Positions 23,530 through 31,934 of a DNA stretch of 64,000 bases are shown here, in pieces (the first letter of the stretch is position 1; the number at the start of each line of letters is the position of its first letter). A program made the translations under genes and the position numbers. Below the pieces are notes generated by a model, which was not told the DNA's origin, ran no database searches, and saw only the letters and a list, made by a program, of their open reading frames with translations. Source of the stretch: Lumbricus terrestris (Eukaryota > Annelida > Clitellata > Crassiclitellata > Lumbricidae); the NCBI GenBank assembly GCA_949752735.1, contig OX457042.1:25786612-25850611 (forward strand). The letters run 5' to 3'.

Positions 23530-26110
23530 TTCCTTTCCGTCCATAATTCATCCTCGATTCTATTACATTAAAATCAAAGGACATGATTGTTGATGGTCGA
23601 AAGGACGATCGGATGAAAGGACAAAAAAAGCAGAGGACGTCCATCATTGCCACAAATGATTTCCTTGTTTTTGTTCGTCTTCTCGTCGTTCCGATTATAT
23701 GAACGCTATACAAATGGCCACGCATACACACACACACGCATGCATACATACATAAATACATACATACATACATACATACATACATACATACATACATACA
23801 CACATGCACACTTGCATACATACATACATACATACATACATACATACATACATACATACATACATACATACATACATACATACATACATACATACATACA
23901 TACATACATACATACATACATACATACATACATACATACATACATACATACATACATACATACATACATACATACATACATACATACATACATACATAGC
24001 TACATACACACATGCATGTACACACAAACACACGTACATACATACGCCCAGACACACATGCATTCATGCATTCATGCTCAAACACACACACATGCATGAA
24101 TACACATATAATAATTATTATACACATTACACATAGCCTACATCGGCTACACACACATACATACACATATACACACACGCATACATAAACATATACACAC
24201 ACGCATACATACACATTGCACACACGCATACACACACATACACACACGCATACACACACATACACACACGCATACACACACGCATACACACACGCATACA
24301 TACACATTACACACACACATACACACGCATACACACATATACACACACGCATACATACACATTACACACACATACACACACGCATACATACACATTACAC
24401 ACACATACATGCATACACACATGCATACATACACATTACACACACATACATGCATACACACATGCATACATACACATTACACACACATACATGCATACAC
24501 ACATGCATCTGTTTCACCGATGAATATCCATCTAGAGAAGCAAGCGATAATATAAGCAGCTAATTAATATTCACGTGTCTTTCTAATCAATAAAGACACG
24601 ATATAGTCTCGTCGCCCGGCAGTTCTGCCTGGTAGCAGACGTTGTAACTGCAGACGGAGCCTCATTTCCAATATTATTATCTCGCGGGTTATTATTATGT
24701 TGGTGGAGAGTGTGGTGAACTGCAAAGAGGTTCATCGTCTCAGTGAAAATATCGACGTCTAATAGAATCCATTGTTATTATTATTATTGTTATTCTTTCA
24801 ATCTTTATTCGGTCGATCGTTCGTTCTTTTATTCATTCACTCGACCACTCGCACTCATTCATTCACTCATTCACTCACTTACACTCACTAACTCACACTC
24901 ACTCACACTCACTTACACTCACTCACACTCATTCGCTCATTCATTCACTCATTCATTCACTCACTCACTTATGCTCACTCACTCGCACTCACTCACTCAC
25001 ATTCACTAACTCACTCACTGACTCACTCACACTTAATTAATCGCACTCACTCATTCACTTACACGCACTCACTCACTCACTCATTAACCCACTCACTCAT
25101 TCATTCAATCAATCAGTCATTCATTCATTCATTCGGTCAACAGCCGAGTGTTTAATCGTCGTGGAAATTCTCTATGGATTGACAGTTATTGCTCCAACTA
25201 CGACTGTTAATTGGTAGAGGCCTGGCTTTACCATATTTCCACTTCTACCATAATATCTTCTTTCCCTATCATCTCCTTTCTTTAACAGCCTCTTATAAAT
25301 CTAGCTTGTGAGAACAGCCATGGATATGAATCGCTATCGCCCTCACTTGCTTAACCTCGGTCAGTCGGTCAGTAAATAAGGAGAGGGGGTGACGAGCCCA
25401 CTTCCTCGCCGTGCGTTTCTCCCACCAACCAACAGCGTACGCTCGTGTGCTCATTTATAGATGAGAAGACAAGAGCCTAGAGGGCGCAGTTGTAGTAGAA
25501 ATCTTTAAAAATATGTCTGCGTTTCGTGGCTTTGAACCACGGAACGCTTGATTGACTGTCCAACGGCCTAACCACTAGAATATTATGTTCGTATAATCTC
25601 CACTCTTACCCTACCATAACTTACATTCTCTTACCTACTTGTAGGCCTACCTAACATTACATGACTAGTGCTGCGAGAGAGGTTGGCGAAAATGCATGAC
25701 CATTAGGCCCGGCGACTTTCAGGGATCCGGGTTAGGCAGTTTTAAAAGGCAAAGTTCATGATTTATGGATTTTAAAATATAATATTCAAGAGGACTAAAT
25801 ACAAACAGCTAAAACTTAAAGTTAACATTAAATAAAATCATATATAAATATAAAATCGGTCATGTCTGCACTTTTAGAATTTCAATTTGTTTAGAAAAAG
25901 TGTCATCTCATGAGGCCTGAATATAGTTACGGGCCCCGCGACTGCTCTGTCCAGGTCCACTCCACACACCCCGAATATCTCCACCTTGTTACTACATGTG
26001 TTACAGCACATCACAATTGAAAGCCATCTAGCGGTGATATACTCACAGTCGAAGGCTTGCTCGGCCTGCTCGCTGGCGTCGATAGCAATCAAGATCCTTC
26101 TGGCCGTCAT
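12244..26110 (-). CDS. Universal stress protein (UspA family), four exons spanning 13.9 kb
   Basis: Exons in transcript order are 26047-26110, 17347-17427, 16537-16664 and 12244-12438. All have GT/AG borders and consistent phases, giving 155 residues, the usual size for a single-domain universal stress protein. The protein begins [17 protein letters not shown] (strand 1 with the conserved ID.SE), continues through an FDWY helix, [10 protein letters not shown] and an [18 protein letters not shown] helix, and ends with the ATP-loop and last strand in exon 4. Family members are soluble cytoplasmic adenine-nucleotide-binding proteins linked to stress tolerance; the exact role in animals is poorly known. 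An upstream in-frame ATG at 26134 would add eight residues (MLSDSLIE). The introns are filled with satellites, SINE and LINE pieces and long microsatellites, so ordinary open-frame scans miss the gene. Confidence 0.9.
12600..12905 (+). repeat. Degenerate (CTGTTCTATT)n minisatellite
   Basis: Irregular repeats of CTGTTCTATT and CTGATCTGTT over about 300 bases in universal stress protein intron 3. Unit length drifts between 10 and 15. Confidence 0.8.
13517..14043 (+). mobile_element. Unclassified element, copy 1 (ACTAGCTG start, TTTATATAGAT end)
   Basis: Begins ACTAGCTGTACCCGGCCAC and ends TTTATTTATATAGAT. The next element starts immediately with TACTAGCTGGGGTACCCGGC and ends with the same TTTATTTATATAGAT at 15587. 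Matching starts and ends in two abutting units indicate one repeat family in tandem. Copy 1 contains a (CCCCT)n tract. No inverted termini or coding frame were found. Class unknown. Confidence 0.55.
13590..13755. repeat. (CCCCT)n microsatellite
   Basis: About 30 near-perfect CCCCT units, strongly purine/pyrimidine-asymmetric, so H-DNA or G-quadruplex formation on the minus strand is plausible. Confidence 0.95.
14044..15587 (+). mobile_element. Unclassified element, copy 2, carrying a satellite array
   Basis: Starts TACTAGCTGGGGTACCCGG and ends (ACAG)n then TTTATTTATATAGAT, like copy 1. Most of the interior is the ~120-bp satellite described separately. The 3' part after about 15270 is unique sequence. 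Confidence 0.5.
14100..15260 (+). repeat. ~120-bp satellite, about nine monomers, hairpin-forming
   Basis: Monomers recur every ~115-130 bp, each with CACCGGTACGCCACCCGTGA followed by AAATTTTGGTTTTCGG. Most then have a G-run and C-run inverted repeat (AATTTGGGG...CCCCAAATT) and a spacer of the ACAACACGCGA type. The strong G/C strand asymmetry opens long false frames on both strands. Confidence 0.88.
15640..15718 (-). mobile_element. Partial SINE, second family
   Basis: ACACCATTGCC...AGAAATGATTAGCGTC resembles the start of the element at 54757-54800 (ACACTGCCATTTCGAAGATG). Only this end is preserved. Confidence 0.35.
15840..16525. repeat. Trinucleotide-rich block (CAT)n/(CAC)n
   Basis: Long imperfect runs of CAT, CAC and ACC lie immediately 3' of universal stress protein exon 3. 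The DDD, MMM and TTT frames here are not coding. Confidence 0.9.
16537..16664 (-). CDS. Universal stress protein, exon 3
   Basis: Acceptor CTGTAG, 2 + 126 bases, donor GTCTGC. Encodes [19 protein letters not shown], then [16 protein letters not shown] and VNLTIIR: the amphipathic helix and following strand of the fold. It is embedded between trinucleotide arrays that start within a dozen bases on the 3' side. Confidence 0.9.
16690..16830. repeat. (CAT)n trinucleotide array
   Basis: Imperfect CAT/CAC repeats just 5' of exon 3 of the stress-protein gene. Confidence 0.9.
16970..17100. repeat. (CAT)n/(GTC)n trinucleotide array
   Basis: Mixed ATC, GTC and GTT repeats, readable on both strands as poly-Ile/Val or poly-Asp. 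Confidence 0.9.
17146..17286 (-). mobile_element. hAT-like MITE, type B, short
   Basis: Ends CAGTAGCGGCGCTAGG and TGGCCCCCACTG; flanks TATGTTGA and TATATTAA agree at 6 of 8 positions. The core is reduced to AGTCGTCAGAAATTTTGGC. Inserted in universal stress protein intron 2, 60 bases 3' of exon 2. Confidence 0.78.
17347..17427 (-). CDS. Universal stress protein, exon 2
   Basis: Acceptor TCGACAG, 81 bases, donor GTTAGT. The split codon with exon 1 makes Trp (F-D-W-Y), the conserved position of the family. The exon then encodes [20 protein letters not shown], matching strand 2 (LLHV.E). Too short for open-frame detection; found by searching for the expected phase and motif. Confidence 0.88.
17990..18072. 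repeat. AT microsatellite
   Basis: TATATA runs with short breaks. Confidence 0.85.
18080..20560. other. Intron 1 of the stress-protein gene, nothing recognised
   Basis: No exon or known repeat that I can support. A purine-rich stretch about 18690-18960 produces Phe/Leu/Ser-rich shadows on the minus strand. Confidence 0.45.
20600..20830 (+). mobile_element. tRNA-derived SINE, family 1
   Basis: The head has a pol III B box (GGTTCGAATCC). The body reads TCGCCGCG..GGGACCTT and GCAATTGCTCAG. The tail is GGAGCGCCTCTG, then GGGGTGCTA and ACAAGTGCACATACAAACAA. One of nine or so copies in this window. Confidence 0.85.
20925..21375 (-). mobile_element. Non-LTR retrotransposon ORF2 C-terminal fragment
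   Basis: A 135-residue minus-strand frame contains [31 protein letters not shown] and [13 protein letters not shown], then [11 protein letters not shown] and [19 protein letters not shown]. This is the standard tail region of RTE/Jockey-like ORF2 proteins. It is 5'-truncated and ends in a GAAGAA-rich tail near 20930. Confidence 0.82.
21700..21800 (-). mobile_element. LINE 3' tail, (TTCA)n end
   Basis: (CATT)n then ATATAGCGCCCCTTCA and CGCTCCCGAC is the complement of the tail found at 52725-52800 and 61445-61520. Confidence 0.55.
21816..22067 (-). mobile_element. CAGGGCT-type hAT-like element, uninterrupted
   Basis: Begins CAGGGCTG and ends AACCCTG; flanks ATATAGAA (21808-21815) and GCATAGAA (22068-22075) agree at 6 of 8. 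The inner part is the complement of 11539-12050 without the nested element. It continues into sequence that flanks that element on its left (to CACCTCTGAAAA), so this copy is a composite that moved with a piece of the 134-bp unit. AACTGCAC at 21842-21849 is the empty target of the nested insertion. Confidence 0.78.
22860..23045. repeat. AT-rich block with TAGGCCTATA words
   Basis: TATATA runs with AGGCCTA insertions, leading into the CT array. Confidence 0.75.
23050..23178. repeat. (CT)n microsatellite
   Basis: About 60 CT units with few breaks. A second CT run lies at 23456-23526. Confidence 0.97.
23456..23526. repeat. (CT)n microsatellite
   Basis: Uninterrupted CT run following (GT)n, inside intron 1 of the stress-protein gene. 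Confidence 0.97.
23727..24000. repeat. (TACA)n microsatellite
   Basis: About 65 near-perfect units with one break near 23798-23817. The IHTY and MYVC open frames on opposite strands are this repeat read as codons. Confidence 0.97.
24001..24510. repeat. CA-rich mixed array
   Basis: ACAC, CATACA and CATGCA words follow the (TACA)n block. From about 24390 a ~58-base higher-order unit, ACATACATGCATACACACAT plus a CATTACAC segment, is repeated. Confidence 0.9.
24820..25140. repeat. (CACT)n/(ATTC)n array
   Basis: CACT, CATT and CACA words in imperfect tandem. Confidence 0.9.
26047..26110 (-). CDS. Universal stress protein, exon 1
   Basis: ATG at 26110, 64 bases, strong donor GTGAGT. Encodes [21 protein letters not shown] plus the first base of the Trp codon completed by exon 2. 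An earlier in-frame ATG at 26134 is possible. Confidence 0.87.
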
Positions 26111-26134
26111 TTCGATCAATGAATCCGAAAGCAA

Positions 26135-26600
26135 TATTCACTGAAAAAATCTTCGATTTTAATCAGGTCGAAAGCGCGATCCAACTTTACCTCTCACTCA
26201 GTTCATCAGCCGAAGCAGAGTGGCCGAAGACGTCCGAACGAAAACGACCAATCGTTCGGCAATATACACTGGTTCTCTGCCTACTACGCGCGCGCTGGTT
26301 CTCTGCGGCTGGCGTCATGCGATGTGTCCATAAACAGTATTGAGCACGCGCTGGTCGTGGAGTTCTGTTTCACTACGAATTGAACGGTATCTTTTCTAGG
26401 ACAAGTTCCGGTTAAACAATAGAACAACGACACTTGTTGAAAAAAACCTCACGAATATAATTCCTAATCGACTTTAGGATCTCGTGTAAATAATTATGGT
26501 CACTGTTGTTGTGTTTAAAATTTTAGACAAATCCTAAAAGTTTTGACCGAGTTACTATACACTTTGTTTTGTGTTCTACTTTTCATCCGGACACAGTGTA
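26135..26600. other. Region upstream of the universal stress protein gene
   Basis: Presumed promoter and 5' UTR of the minus-strand gene. I see no TATA box at a definable position and no exon; a GC-rich stretch lies near 26220-26350. Confidence 0.35.
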
Positions 26601-26608
26601 TATACATA

Positions 26609-26840
26609 AATTGTGGTGCGTGGTGGTGTAGTGGTGGCGTCGTTGCCTTGAAGCTGGAAGGTTCGAGGTTCGAATCCAGCTCAAGTCGCCGCGTTGGGAC
26701 CTTGGGCAAGTCCTTCACTCGCAATTGCTCAGCGCTTTGGCGTGAAACTCCGATGCAGTGTCCGCGCTGTAGTCGGGAGCGCCTCTGAGTAGGGTTGAGG
26801 GCTGGGAGAGGCGCTATAACAAGTGCGCATACAAACAAAA
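26609..26840 (+). mobile_element. tRNA-derived SINE, family 1
   Basis: TGGTGTAGTGG (A-box region) and GGTTCGAATCC (B box) are followed by the family body and tail (GAGGCGCTATAACAAGTGCG). Near full length. Confidence 0.88.
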
Positions 26841-27810
26841 ACATATATAGGCCTATAATAATATATTATATGTAGACTCTCTATAATTATGTTTTCGCAT
26901 CCTTGTAATACGCACTCACGAATGCGCGCACAAATCTATCATGTAACAATAATTAATGCAATGATTATTGTGATTAGCAGTGTTTGCGTGCATTGCTATT
27001 ACACAGACGTCCATAGTAAATTGGTAACAGTGCATGTGAGTCGTTATTATGGTGGGCATAAATCGATGTTAGCTCGGTCCGTCTGCCGGTCCTTGGCATG
27101 CCACATGATTAAACCCCGTCAGCGATGAGGTGTTCGGCGACACTGCGCTGCAGGATGCGCGGCTCTTCCATGGTGTAGGGTTTAGGCAGACGGCTCAACC
27201 GGGGCTTGTGTCGGGCTGTGCGCGGATGGAAGAGGCGAGGACGAATCGATTTTCCTGCCTACCTTCTACATGTAGTACTGCTTCCAACGCGTGTCGTCCA
27301 CACTCGTGCGCGTATACAACGTTTTGCGTGGATAATAGCTACGAGGACATCTGCTGATCATCCTGCATCCTCTTTTAATTAAAGTTGCAATCACAGAGTA
27401 TATATCGCACGCTCGGGAGAGACTCGGCCGATGTGCTTCCGAGCCGACATCTAAAAGCCATGTTGACACAAAAATCTAAAAGCCAGGTTGACACAAAAAT
27501 AATGGTAATCTAGCGGTTGTCTGATAGAGGCGGCCAAAAAAACCACTATGCTGATTACAATCATACGGACTGGTTCTGTCCGTCCAAGGGGTCGACGTAT
27601 CAGCTTATTATAATCTGCATTGCGATTTCGATGACCACTCTGCTGCAGTTTGAGGTCATAAATAGATTACAATATTCTATAGATAAGAACTGTACTACAT
27701 CCAGTGGCCAAAGTGGTTTGAATTAAAAGTGGGAACGCTGGATGTGTGAGCAGTGGGAAGGCCGTTTCCATGCGTCCCCACGCACTTCAAACACTGACTA
27801 GACCATACAA

Positions 27811-28105
27811 TTTTGGCATTTCCGGTGGAATTGTGTGATTTTCTTTTGAAATAGGGCATTTCCAGTTGAATTATGACATTTCCGGTTGGATTATGGCATT
27901 TCCAGTTGAATTATGACATTTCCAGTTGAATTGTGACATTTCCGGTTGGATTATGACATTTCCGGTTGGATTATGGCATTTCCAGTTGAATTGTGACATT
28001 TCCGGTTGAATTATGACATTTCCGGTTGAATTATTTAATTATGACATTTCCGGTTGAATTATGACATTTCCGGTTGAATTATTTAATTATGGCATTTCCG
28101 GTCTG
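27811..28105. repeat. 20-bp minisatellite
   Basis: About 13 imperfect copies of ATTATGACATTTCCGGTTGA, with variants GGCATTTCC and CAGTTGA and a TTATTTA insertion in two units near the end. Confidence 0.92.
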
Positions 28106-28627
28106 CTGATCGTTATGTCAGTCTCTTCCAGGGATTGGTTATCTCCTGCCGCTTCACTTTCGATTGTGCTGCTGCTGCTGCTGCTGCTTTTGCAAAACAT
28201 AAATCGATTGTTTTTACATGAAGTGTGTTCTCTGCACTCTATGCTCTGCAGCAGAGAGCAGCTATATATGCCTACGTATGCAACTCAACCGAGTCTGTAC
28301 AATATTGTTTTTCAGAAGAGGGCTCTTCTGGTGGAATATACGATGATCGCACCTAAAGTACGACCAAGAATATTCGTTCTGAAAACCGTAGTACCTCATC
28401 GGTCGTAGGCGACATCTCGTAGGCCTAGTGCGCATGTACGCACTCATAGATATCTCAATGTGTTACGAAGTGGGACTATTTTTTCATGGATATTGTGTTT
28501 TAATTTAGACATGGGTCTTATTACTTTAACTGTAGGCCTATGGTTGGATTCACCATCGACGTATATTGAGTGGACATAGCATGCGCCGATAATTATCGTC
28601 GATGAATAAGCATCGGAGTAGTAATTA

Positions 28628-28737
28628 ATCTTGAAGGGGCGCTATAACAAGTGCACATATACATACATACATACATACATACATACATACATACATACAT
28701 ACATACATACATACATACATACATACATACATACATG
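28628..28737 (+). mobile_element. SINE 3' tail continuing into (ACAT)n
   Basis: CTTGAAGGGGCGCTATAAC then AAGTGCACAT is the end of SINE family 1. It runs without a break into about 20 ACAT units, replacing the usual ACAAACAA tail. Confidence 0.8.
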
Positions 28738-28875
28738 TAATAATAATAATAATAATAATATCTTTTCTTTAATTAAACGCCTGCAAGACGCACTGCGCTT
28801 TACATTTACAGGTTATGCAGTAATCTTAATTAAACTTAACTACCAACTGAACAGACAGCTTTGTAATTACACAAA

Positions 28876-29140
28876 ATGTATGTATGTATGTATGTATGTA
28901 TGTATGTATGTATGTATGTATGTATGTATGTATGTATGTATGTATGTATGTATGTATGTATGTATGTATGTATGTATGTATGTATGTATGTATGTATGTA
29001 TGTATGTATGTATGTATGTATGTATGTATGTATGTATGTATGTATGTATGCATGTATACATACATACATACATACATACATACATACATACATACATACA
29101 TACATACATACATACATACATACATACATACATACATACA

Positions 29141-29171
<31 letters not shown>

Positions 29172-29457
29172 TTAAATTATACATACATACATACATACAT
29201 GTACACACATACATACATACATACATACATACATACATACATACATACATACATACATACATACATACATACATACATACATACATACATACATACATAC
29301 ATACATACATACATACATACATACATACATACATACATACATACATACATACATACATACATACATACATACATACATACATACATACATACATACATAC
29401 ATACATACATACATACATACATACATACATACACACATACATACATACATACATACA
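28876..29457. repeat. Long inverted tetranucleotide repeat (ATGT)n / (ACAT)n
   Basis: (ATGT)n from 28876 to about 29050 is followed, after a ~10-base centre containing GCATGTATAC, by (ACAT)n to 29169. After a short AT break there is a second (ACAT)n to 29457. The first two blocks are complementary over at least 115 bases. Reading either strand gives the MYVC or IHTY frames, which are not genes. Confidence 0.96.
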
Positions 29458-29607
29458 TGCTGCCCCAGTTACTTTTAGCCCGGTCTTCCCTAGGTTATAG
29501 GCTACATTGATGATTTTGCCCGTTGTACAAACTGAGAAACACAGCGCTGTTAGTAGTATCTTCGTTTAATTTCAAAGTAAGACAATCAAGGTGACAGAAC
29601 GCACCAA

Positions 29608-29662
29608 GTATGTATGTATGTATGTATGTATGTATGTATGTATGTATGTATGTATGTATGTT
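29608..29662. repeat. (ATGT)n microsatellite
   Basis: Short block in the orientation opposite to the preceding (ACAT)n array. Confidence 0.95.
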
Positions 29663-30117
29663 GCGCACTGCATTGAAAAAATATTTGTATATACGTTATT
29701 TTTACCTTACGGTGCAGACACAGCAGTTTTAATGACCATCGAATTAAAAAGGCATGTGGTTTAGGCATACTCATTCGATACTGCATTATGGATAACGATG
29801 TGCGTACTCCAGACGAATTTTAGAATAGGCGGCTGCGGCAGGTCTATGCCAGTGTGAGAATTGTGGAAAAATAACTGGGGGATTACTGGGGGTTGGGTTT
29901 GGATTATGACCTACTTGGAAGTTGGAATTCGGGTGTGAAAACAGACTTTACTATGGGGCTGTATAGAAAGAAAGACTGGGGGTTGAAACCCCCAATCTCC
30001 TGGCAATTCTCACCTGAGGCCTACACGTAGGCCTACATTGTTCAATACACCCACAGTAGGCTTATACGGCTTACACTATATAGTAGGCTACACGTGGGTT
30101 GTAGCCTGGCCGTAAAT

Positions 30118-30380
30118 TGCCATAAATAAGGTGCAAGCGGATGGCCTAATCTCGTCGCTCAAGCTGTAATCTGTTCTTCACTTTCTTCTTGATCTCAACT
30201 GGCCATCCGCGGCTGCGAATGCTGGTGACCTGCGGCCCCCCGCAGCTGTCATCGTCTGCTACAGAAGGCGGAAGCAAGCTGGTATCACCGTATCACAACA
30301 ACGTAAGTTGCCATAAGATGCAAGCGGATGGCCTAGTCTCGTCGCTCAAGCTGTAATCTGTTCTTCACTTTCTTCTTGAA
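30118..30380 (+). repeat. ~70-bp direct repeat pair
   Basis: GCAAGCGGATGGCCTA and CTCAAGCTGTAATCTGTTCT with CACTTTCTTCTTGA occur at about 30130-30193 and 30320-30380, nearly identical and 190 bases apart. The spacer is unique. Confidence 0.8.
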
Positions 30381-30846
30381 TACCCATGGTCTTCTTTAGT
30401 CAGAGGAAGCTATTAGCACAGATCTATAGACATGTGCTTGTATCTGAGCCTTTGATTGGAGCAACAGTGCAAGAGCCAATATGTGACACGTAAAGTGCTA
30501 TTGCATGGTGAGTGAGTTGTAGGCTAGTCTCAGTTTAACGATAGGCTTCTGCGTGATAGCCTAACAAAGATCATTAGCCTCATTCTTTAGCCAGGCTGGA
30601 CTGGCACTAACAAAGTACAAGCAATGGCGGAAAAAATCGTAATCTCAAGATTGCTCGAGGTTTTGCTGAAAGTTATCACGACAAAGCAGTATTCCTTATA
30701 GCAAAAACCTTATATACAACACAATACAATTGGTCATTTATACCGCGCTTTAACAAAACAAGTCTTGCACAAGAGCGCGCTTCACTACAGATCTAGTTAT
30801 AATTAATGCAATGAAAATAAATGAGTTTTTAACTTTGATTTAAACT

Positions 30847-31700
30847 CTACAACAGATGAGCACTGGCGAATGAAGGTTGGAAGACTGTTCCATTCTTTGG
30901 GTCCTGATACAGCGAAAGCGCGACTTCCAAACTTCCGGTTTGTGCGAAGTGTAGCAAAGTCACTTCGCGACGACGATCGAAGTCATTCTTAGATCGAAGT
31001 CCTCTGGACTTGGAGGCGGAACATGACGTGACCATGGATGTCATGTAGGATGGAGAAGTTCCGTAGTGGATATGAAACATCAGGAGGGAAATTTTGAAAG
31101 CAATACGAGCACGGATGGGAAGCCAGTGTAGTTGTTTCAGAGCTGAAGTGATGTGGTCTCTGGGACCAAGCATAGGCGGAGACCTGGGCCGAGAATTGGG
31201 GGGGACGGAAAGACGCGAGATTTTCCGAAAAATTTCTGACGACCGGCGAAATCTCGAAAAAAAATTCTATTTTCGCCGCCAAAAAGTTGATGACCTTTTT
31301 TTTTTTTTTTTTTAGTCATCCGGGCTAAATCTCGACGAAAAATTTCTATTTTCGCCGCCAAAAAAGTTGATGACCTTTTTTTTTTTTTTTAGTCATCCGG
31401 GCCAAACCTCGACGAAATATTTCTATTTTCGCCGCCCAAAAAGTCTTGACACTCAAACATTGGGGGGGACAAATGCATGGGCCGTCCCCCAACACTTTTA
31501 TTGGGGGGGACCGTCCCCCCTGTCCCCCCCTAGGTCTCCGCCCATGGGACCAAGACCTTTTATCAGGCGCGCGGCCGTATGTAGAACTGAAGACAGAGGT
31601 TGAAGTGTTGATGATGGAAGACCAGATAGAACAGAGTTGCAGTAATCGAGACGAGAGATGACGAGAGCTTGAGTGAGAATAATATAGTCTACGGCTAATA
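30847..31700 (-). mobile_element. CR1/L2-like LINE reverse-transcriptase C-terminal fragment, interrupted by a MITE
   Basis: Reading minus strand, 31700-31555 encodes ALVISRLDYCNSVLSGLPSS and LQPLSSVLHTAARLIKGLGP. The frame resumes at 31170 with RDHITSALKQLHWLPIRARI and FKISLLMFHIHYGTSPSYM. This is the well-known block after the catalytic domain of CR1/L2-type reverse transcriptases. The interruption is exactly the hAT-like MITE at 31171-31546. The remainder towards 30847 is degraded. Confidence 0.85.
31171..31546 (+). mobile_element. hAT-like MITE, type D (CATRGGCGGAG ends), internally expanded
   Basis: Ends CATAGGCGGAGACCTGGG and CCTAGGTCTCCGCCCATG are inverted repeats. Exact 8-bp duplications GGACCAAG lie at 31163-31170 and 31547-31554. 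The core unit (GATGACC, T-run, AGTCATCCGGGC, then TCTATTTTCGCCGCC) occurs about three times in tandem between 31231 and 31441. Removing the element restores the LINE frame. Confidence 0.95.
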
Positions 31701-31934
31701 TGTCTTTGGTTAAAGCTAATGGATGCAGCCAACGACCTCATATTATATTTTACGGGTGGAGCCCTGAATAATAAATTTCATCGGTAGATGGAGGTATGGT
31801 TCTAGAACTTGCCGCTATTAATGGTTGAATCTCAATAAGAATGATTACTCTATGGTTGTATCCACGCTGTTTACTCGAGGAAAGGGCAAAGCAAATTAAA
31901 TTGATGGTTTTGAAATGCTTTTAAACTATAAATA

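Noticed and set aside
23249..24563. Open frames of MYVC, IHTY and CVCV repeats up to 367 residues
   Set aside because: Simple (TACA)n and CA-rich repeats read as codons on both strands.
26515..26844. Open frames across SINE copies ([17 protein letters not shown] type)
   Set aside because: The same translation appears at 43180, 51882, 56307 and 60534 because it is the tRNA-derived SINE read through; not a gene family.
27811..28105. Regularly spaced 20-base repeats resembling a CRISPR array
   Set aside because: Units abut directly with no spacers; it is a minisatellite.
28631..29510. Open frames of IHTY and MYVC repeats in several frames
   Set aside because: Products of (ATGT)n and (ACAT)n blocks; frames overlap on opposite strands with the same composition.
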